DNA from: Macrostomum hystrix
Taxonomy: Eukaryota > Platyhelminthes > Macrostomidae
Length of the DNA stretch: 64,000 nucleotides
Direction: 5' to 3'
NCBI GenBank assembly: GCA_950097015.1
Contig: CATNEN010000008.1
Location: 992,001-1,056,000, forward strand
Positions 57,408-64,000 of the stretch are shown here, piece after piece. The notes below the pieces were generated by a model, which saw only the letters and a program-made list of their open reading frames with translations, had not been told where the DNA came from and did not search any database. The first letter of the stretch is position 1. Every line of letters begins with the position of its first letter. The translations under genes and the position numbers were made by a program.

Positions 57408-60400
57408 CAACAGCCTCATCAGCAGAGGTGAGAGAATTTTCTATTTCGCCTTCGTGGCTTTTTGTTAGGAAAATCACTTGGTATCAATGCCTGTCTGCGC
57501 ATGCTTCACCAAATATTTCTCAGTCTCTTTGTGGTATTTTCCTGTTTCGTTCGGGATCTCTCCTTTGCATTTGACCCTCAGGTCGGTACTCCCTTGGGTA
57601 AGCCGCGCATCCCTTATGATTGTTCTCTTAGTTGGCAGTTAGTTGGCAAAAAGTTTTGTCAACAGGTGCGTACGACCGATAGCTCAAACGGATGTTTCAT
57701 TTACTATAAAGGTGGCCAAAATAAGCAAATTGACATTGAGGCTTAGGTGCAAGATGAAAGCCAGAAAATTTCCATCCATGATTCAACTAGCACTAACTAC
57801 AGTAGGGCAGTGCTGCAAGTTTGTTGCACAATTTCCTGTGTAGAAACTGTCGCCTCTGAAATCTGGTGTAAAGATCTACCTAGCTAGACTTATGTCAGCT
57901 GCTTGACCATTCCTTCAGTGATATTATCTTGCCTTAGATTCATGCAACAGGCTTCCGCTCATCATGCGAGCGTATAGAAAGTTGCACCCAATGGAGAGTT
58001 AGAAATTCCTGAGCTGTATCTGGTTGCAATTTTAACCAACTGCCTTATAGACTGTTGAAAATCAAACCGTTGTTTATGCTGGTCTTTTTTTCTGGAGTTG
58101 GCCCTGGTGTAACAAGCCTCCAATTTTATAGCTCACTCTCTACCTATGTATAAATACAGTGACGTGACTAGTGAAATGTTTAGCGTTTTCTCAAGTGGCT
58201 CCATTTGTATAATAGCGAAACTAGGCGTGTTTATGTTAGAGCGAAGATCAACTGACATTTAAGCCACACGTTGGCAAAAGCGCAACATGTGAGAGAAATG
58301 ATGCCAAGACGAAGACCTTCATAAAGCCATTAAATTATGTAGTCTTTGTTTGAAGACTAACGCACTTAAGCCATAATAACATCGATTTACGAGTAGCCGC
58401 TTTACTGGTTTCGCATTAGCATAATTCAATATCAACTGCGGGTGAACTGTTTAAAAATGGACCTCGGCAAGAGACACGGGTGTCTGTCACCTGACCAGAC
58501 ACCTAATTAAAAATTCTCTCCAGAAGGCCAGTGCTGTAGGACTTGAAGAATTGGGGCCAACATTGCATTAATTACTTTGTTATACATGCCCAGTAGGAAA
58601 ATGAGACCAAGTCTTTGCCCTGGCCTTTACTTGCGCTCGCATGACACACTTTCTTTAAGTAATTCGGTTAGAAATGCAGTCCTCTTGTTCAGCTTGAAAT
58701 CTTATTGAGATGGTTAAATTTTCTCTTCCTAAAAATCAACGCACAACTTATAGGCCGTTTCGCAACGCTGCCGGCAGCAGGTCGGCCAGCGCCAGAAGTG
58801 CAGCCAGCTCCGGCTCGGGTGGCTACAACAGGGACAAAAGGACTCACTTGGAGGTGAGATTAGTGTTGAGTTCTGTGTTTTTGGTTGAAGGTAAAACGTT
58901 GACCTATATTTTAAAGACCTCAATAGAATAGATAAATAGAAATAGTGCCCAGTTTGCCCAGAGGGTACAGCCAGTAGCACAACAACAGCGCTTCAAAAGC
59001 GTATCCAATAGCTGTGTACAAGCGATCAGTCCATGGACCACCCAAATTTTTCTACCCAAGCGAATACGGGCACCAATTGTTTTATTTATAACTGAGTTAA
59101 GCAAGCTGAAAAACAGGAACTTAGTGACAGGTCACGGACGCCGATTGTTTCTTTGTCTAAGACTGAACACGCGACCTCTCAGTCAGTAGTTCAAAGCCCT
59201 AACTACTAGACATCTCAGTCAGTAGTTCAAAGCCCTAGCTACTAAACATCTCAGTCAGTAGTTCAAAGCACTAACTACTAGACCTCCCAGTCAGTAGTTC
59301 AAAGCCCTAACTACTAGACATCCCAGTCAGTAGTTCAAAGCCCTAACTACTAGACATCTCAGTCAGTAGTTCAAAGCCCTAACTACTAGACCTCCCAGTC
59401 AGTAGTTCAAAGCCCTAACTACTAGACCTCCCAGTCAGTAGTTCAAAGCCCTAACTACTAGACCTCCCAGTCAGTAGTTCAAAGCCCTAACTACTAGACC
59501 TCCCAGTCAGTAGTTCAAAGCCCTAACTACTAGACATCTCAGTCAGTAGTTCAAAGCCCTAACTACTAGACCTCCCAGTCAGTAGTTCAAAGCCCTAACT
59601 ACTAGACCTCCCAGACAGTAGTTCAAAGCCCTAACTACTAGACCTCCCAGTCAGTAGTTCAAAGCCCTAACTACTAGACCTCCCAGTCAGTAGTTCAAAG
59701 CCCTAACTACTAGACATCCCAGTCAGTAGTTCAAAGCCCTAACTACTAGACCTCCCAGTCAGTAGTTCAAAGCCCTAACTACTAGACCTCCCAGTCAGTA
59801 GTTCAAAGCCCTAACTACTAGACCTCCCAGTCAGTGGTTCAAAGCCCTAACTACTAGACCTCTCAGTCAGTAGTTCAAAGCCCTAACTACTAGACCTCCC
59901 AGTCAGTAGTTCAAAGCCCTAACTACTAGGCTACAACGTCCCTGAAAACAAAAAAATGCGTAGAACACTGCCCAAAGAGAAGCGAGTTAATGATTTATAT
60001 TTCTGAGACCGTTTTCGAACAAATGACTGTACTTTCCAATTAACTAACATTTTCACGAACTCTTGTTCACCAAAACCCTTGGCCCTGAAACCGATCAGAA
60101 CCAATGGCAAATGCGACTCCTGGATCCAAGAGTCAAGGTCTGAATGAGGCTAAGCTAAATCGTGCATTTATAGCTATATTTACCGATTCTGTAGATACTT
60201 TGCGCTTTCTTAGAAACTGATTTAACAACATCATCCTGAGTACTATTTAAATTATATTGCTTTCTTTAAAAGCTGATCGGAGCATTGAAACCGAATAAAA
60301 AAATATTTTATTCTGCTGTTTTTTGCCTAAACTCAATCAATGGCTTCAGTACTTTAGTTTCCTCGTGACAGAAAGTCCAATGCTTTCTCATATCTATTCC

Positions 60401-61852
60401 AACAGATCCTGGACGAGATTTGCACCCAGAATGGTTTGGGCAGTCCCTCCTACCAGGTTCAGTGTCACGAACTGCTGGAAACTAACACTGGCGTCAAGAG
60501 CAATTGGTTTCTCGGCAAGGTGGGTTGTTAATGCTATTTTAATAATGATCGACAGTATTTCTATGAAGCTGGGTGGTATCATCAGCGTAATTTGTTCTGA
60601 GTAGAACTACGCTTAACAATCTAGCACGCTACTAATCTGTCGCTAATTCAAGGTGATCATCGGCGGTGCCACAGGCTTCGGCGCCAGGCAGTACTCTGCG
60701 CACCGTTTTGCTCAAACAACTGACGAGGCTAGACTGGCAGCAGCCGAAGCAGCCCTGCTGAATCTCACCCAGCAGCAACAGCAGCAGCAGCAGCCAACAG
60801 GAATTTTCGCAACATCCGGCAACGACCACGCAGCTTTTATAGGTGAGTTTAATCGCATGCAGCAGCAGCATCAGCAGCAGCAGCAGCAGACATATCAAAC
60901 AATCCCAATGCTGGCGTCTGGAGCTCCTATGATGTCGATGGCCTGCCAGCAGCAGCTTCAACAGCCGCCGCAACCGCCGCCGCCTCCACCTCAGATAGCG
61001 ATGCTGCCGCATCAGTCTTTAACCTCAACGCTTCATCTAGCACCCGCTGGAAGCTGCTACCCAGGGTCCGTGCTTGCCTCATACGGTCAATTGCCACAGC
61101 ACCAGCAGCAGCAGCTGCAACAGCAGATGCCGATGCATCAGCTGCCACCGCATTTGTCTTTAACACAACCGCCGCTGCAGCTCTACCAGCTGCAACAGCA
61201 GCAGCAGCAGCAGCAGCATCAAATGCTGGCAGGTGACGCTGATTCCAGTGAGTCCTCGCCATGAAAGATGAAGTTTCGCTTCGAAGGTCGTTGACAGTTA
61301 AGCTTCGTTGGATGTTTAACTCAGTCCAATGCAATCCAAGCTGCATGAGGTTCTACAGTTTTTTGGTTATTTATTTTGTTTTTGTACTCTGCACTGGAAG
61401 TTATTGTTTCAACTTGACCATTTTATGCGTTGCTTTGTTTATTTCTTATTAGCGATGCTGTAAATTATAAGACTAATTAGACAGCCCCTTTTACCCTTAA
61501 TTCCGCACTGGCAGCCTCCGGCATGGCAGCCATGCCTTTGCCAGCCATCTCCGAGGCCGGATTTCACAATGCCTTCCTGTACGCACCCGGTGGCGCAGCG
61601 GATCCCGGCGCCGCTTATTTCGCCGCCGCAGCCGCAGCCGCTGCAGCTGCAGCCGCAGCGATGCCGCCTCCACCACCGCCGCCTCCACCGCCGCCGCCAC
61701 AGTCGCAACAGCAACAGCAGCAGCAGCAAGCCCAGTCTTCTCACCAGCACAGTGGCAATGCCGGAGTTGTTAACGGCGGCGGCCTCGTTCAGCAGCAACA
61801 GCAGGCATCATCGCATAATTCGGCTGAGATCTACGGACACTACTCTAATTGA
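55755..61852 (+). CDS. A1CF: A1CF/RBM46-like RNA-binding protein (three RRMs and a C-terminal dsRBD)
   Basis: Seven exons (55755-56639, 56794-56980, 57076-57427, 58754-58853, 60406-60519, 60653-61232, 61515-61852) join in phase to 851 residues. The head (1-80) is Gln/His rich. [13 protein letters not shown] leads into RRM1 (121-200, [17 protein letters not shown]-type RNP), RRM2 (201-285, [23 protein letters not shown]) and RRM3 (about 297-373, [35 protein letters not shown]). A double-stranded-RNA-binding-like domain (about 509-590, [18 protein letters not shown]) follows, as in A1CF, RBM46 and DND1. The tail has Gln, Ala and Pro runs. Relatives bind AU-rich mRNA and control stability, editing or germline development. 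An upstream in-frame extension lacks an ATG, so the start is 55755. Reading through the exon-6 donor would stop at 61264, a possible shorter isoform. Confidence 0.93.
57428..58753. other. intron 3 of the A1CF-like gene
   Basis: AT-rich intron; no repeat or gene recognised. Confidence 0.6.
58960..59940 (-). mobile_element. SINE family 2 with an internally expanded head
   Basis: Reverse strand: GTTGTAGCCTAGTAGTTAGG (A-box region) starts near 59938; a degraded B box (GGTCGCGTGTTCAGTCTT) lies near 59165; then the body with GGTCCATGGACTGATCG ends near 58960. Normally A and B boxes lie about 40 nt apart; here 36-bp tandem units fill the gap. It lies in intron 4 of the A1CF-like gene, antisense to it. 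Confidence 0.75.
59164..59936. repeat. 36-bp minisatellite derived from a SINE head
   Basis: About 21 units of CAGTCAGTAGTTCAAAGCCC followed by TAACTACTAGACCTCC, with CATCTC/CATCCC variants. AGTAGTT and AACTACT form a 7-bp stem with a 9-nt loop. On the reverse strand each unit repeats the A-box-like TAGTAGTTAGGG. On the host-gene strand each has CTAAC followed by a pyrimidine-rich stretch and CAG. Confidence 0.95.
59937..60405. other. end of intron 4 of the A1CF-like gene
   Basis: AT-rich intron sequence up to the exon-5 acceptor (CCAACAG); nothing else seen. Confidence 0.6.
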
Positions 61853-63000
61853 TCAACGCTCTTGATGGAGAAGGAGAGAAGTTAAACAAATCAATTCGAT
61901 TCGATCGCTGTTCATAATAGAGAAGGTCATATAAGACTATATCGGTAACTGGACCGTTTGCATCTGTAATCCCTTGTCAGTTGCTTTCTTCCCTGCCATC
62001 CACCCTCCCCGCCCGCTAGTGAAGTGCGTGCATTTCCGCAGTTGATTTCTACTGATCAAACAATTTCAAACCAACCATAAATCAAACCAAATGAGTCGTT
62101 AACTAAGCATAAATTCGCACAGGTTTGAATCCACAGCGGAATGACACTCTCTCTGATCTCCAAGTTGTTTGCTTGCGCTCTCTAAAAAGTCTGAGAAGCT
62201 AATGTGTCTATTATAATATTTCTATGTAAGCCTTGCAAACATGTGTCAGCTGTCCCATTGTGCGCTGAATTAATGTAATTTTCCTAGTAGTTAGTGCACT
62301 TCAAAACAACACCTAGGCACCATTGCTGCTTCTATTATATTTCTCCTTCGTTTTATTTATAAGCCCCTCTAACTAGCCGAGAATCCCCGCCTAGTTGACA
62401 GCATTTTCAGCTTTCTTCTGTATCAGATCCGTGTGCCTCTGTCTCTTTTACTTACTCTAGGAAGCTGCGTGCCTATTCAATTCATACTATCTGTCCTTTC
62501 ACAAGCTCAATAACGTACTAAGCATAGCAAGCTGTCTTAACACATTTCTGAACTATTATAATCCTATACTATGTTTAATCACCCAGTACTGACCCTGTTC
62601 TACGCACGTTCCTCATAAAACAAAGGTAAACTTGTTACTAAAATGCGTCTTTATCATTTTTAACATACTATATCTAGCATAAATCAACAATCTATTGTTA
62701 AAGCACTATGACTCACATACAGTTTATTGTGTGATGCCCGAATATTGTAAGAATAACGCGCATTGAATCCTGTAAGGCAGCCTCTCCCCTGAATTTCAGC
62801 TACCAGTGCAAGGCTGTCTGTCCTCTGCACTGATACAAATACAGATTAAGATCGACCCTTTTTTCTAAGCCCCAATTTGCAAAACAAACAAATGAGAAGG
62901 TCATCTTCATTGGCTGTTAATTTAGAAATGAATATTCAATTATGAGTTACTTTTTATAGATAAAAATTACACCCTGTCCATTAGGACCACACCTCCAAAG
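61853..63000. other. 3' region of the A1CF-like gene
   Basis: Probably 3' UTR followed by intergenic DNA; no gene and no clear AATAAA signal. Confidence 0.4.
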
Positions 63001-63065
63001 GCAGTGTACATCTGTTCAGTCCGTGGACTGGGGGCCCAGCTAGTTGAACTGAAGCAAATAGGGCA
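63001..63065 (-). mobile_element. SINE family 2, small fragment
   Basis: Retains CTGTTCAGTCCGTGGACTGG and TGAACTGAAGCAA, in the order seen in the reverse-orientation copy at 24041-24350, with the middle deleted. Confidence 0.6.
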
Positions 63066-63071
63066 TTAACC

Positions 63072-63545
63072 GTAGAAAGACCTGGGTATTTCAAATAGCA
63101 ACATTGTTCTCATTCTGTATCTCCTAAAATATTCAACTAATTAGCATGAAAATGCAGAACTCGGAATGACAAAACATAGGCATAGTCTGGATATTCAACA
63201 ATTCTCGCCGGGTGACTGAGGCAAAGACCACGAATATATATAGACAAGTTTTCTGCTCACAGAATTTAATTATGTAACCATATCGGCTTTAATACGAGTA
63301 CACTGTAGTTGATTATATTGTTAATATATACATTATATAACCAATACTGACTAGCCATAGAGGTTTTTCTGAACAATGTTACTTGTCCTTGTCACGAGGG
63401 TCGCTGAATATCTCGACGATGCTGACTCGGATGGTTTTGAAAGTTAGTTGATGGTAATGGGCGGAAAATTTCTATTCATATGTTGGACCTTCACAAAAAT
63501 CGGTCATTCGGTTTGGCATTTATCCTTAAGTAGCCAGTGGGTATT
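63072..63545 (+). repeat. unclassified dispersed repeat, copy B
   Basis: Collinear with copy A at 20999-21888 once the SINE there is removed; shared words include CTGTATCTCCTAA, TGTCCTTGTCAC and GATGCTGACTCGGATGG. Uninterrupted, about 0.47 kb. Confidence 0.75.
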
Positions 63546-64000
63546 TGAAATGCAAATAGACTTGGTCAGACGCATAAAATGACAGAAGCGTTTATGTACA
63601 TAACTTAAACTAAAAATTCCTGCATTAAGGCATTGTATTCATGAAATCTACATCAAGAAAATGTATTTATATTTATAAAAATCAATATAATGAATAAAAA
63701 TTCAAATAGAGCTCACAGCAAACAAACAAAAACTGATTTATCAGTTAAAGAATCACAAAAGAGAAAAAATTTTACTGACAATTCATCAGTAAACTAAAAA
63801 AAAACTGCCCCAATTTCAGATTCGATGTCAAGTATACAATGCAGCGATGGACTCATTAATAATATATAAGATCTATGCATTAATGCGCATTAAAAATTAA
63901 TGAAACTAAAAGGTATAGCATAACGATAAGGTAATTTTTTTCTAGAGCTAGCTAATGTTCAAGTTATATAAAAAATCAGGTAATCCAAAAATCTCCATTC
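63546..64000. other. AT-rich end of window
   Basis: Very AT-rich; no feature recognised. Confidence 0.5.

Noticed and set aside
59164-59936. Telomere-like repeat (TTAGGG on the reverse strand)
   Set aside because: TTAGGG occurs once per 36-bp unit as part of the SINE head, not as a tandem hexamer.

Overview
The window is eukaryotic nuclear DNA: every recognisable gene is split by GT-AG introns. It carries animal genes for a Cys-loop anion-channel subunit, a TARP/CACNG protein, beta-arrestin, beta-tubulin, a Na,K-ATPase beta subunit and an A1CF-type RNA-binding protein. Protein families, tRNA-derived SINEs and very heavy minisatellite content suggest an invertebrate, perhaps a spiralian such as a flatworm, but the sequence does not fix the species. 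No bacterial operons, CRISPR or prophage are present.

Layout. 1-2.7 kb: remains of a tyrosine-recombinase element beside a Tc1/IS630-type DNA transposon with 135-bp inverted repeats and a TA duplication. 3.2-8.2 kb (-): seven exons of an anion-selective Cys-loop receptor subunit running off the left edge; its introns hold SINEs, a LINE fragment and two minisatellites that start at 5' splice sites. 8.7-13.4 kb: a 21-bp palindromic array and a G-rich 22/20-bp array. 14.9-18.2 kb (-): a two-exon thioredoxin-domain gene with a 32-bp hairpin array in its intron. 18.5-19.7 kb: a 21-bp array. 20.7-23.6 kb (+): a three-exon stargazin-like gene with a leader array and an intronic CCAAT-box array. 25.4-28.0 kb (-): beta-arrestin, with a 44-bp array upstream. 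30.2-45.8 kb: a 15.5-kb array of about 324 units of 48 bp with large higher-order duplications. 48.3-49.8 kb (+): beta-tubulin. 51.4-53.0 kb (-): Na,K-ATPase beta subunit, divergent from 55.8-61.9 kb (+): a seven-exon A1CF/RBM46-like gene, one intron of which carries a SINE expanded internally into a 36-bp array.

Exon boundaries were placed by hand. Splice phases agree at every junction and each joined frame is open. Several products act at membranes or synapses (receptor subunit, TARP, arrestin, sodium pump beta), but nothing shows that these genes are co-regulated.

The most unusual signal is the origin of the minisatellites. Two arrays in the receptor gene use units spanning the exon end plus the start of the intron, so each copy repeats the 5' splice site. 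A third array grew from the tRNA-like head of a SINE. Several units are built from short inverted repeats.
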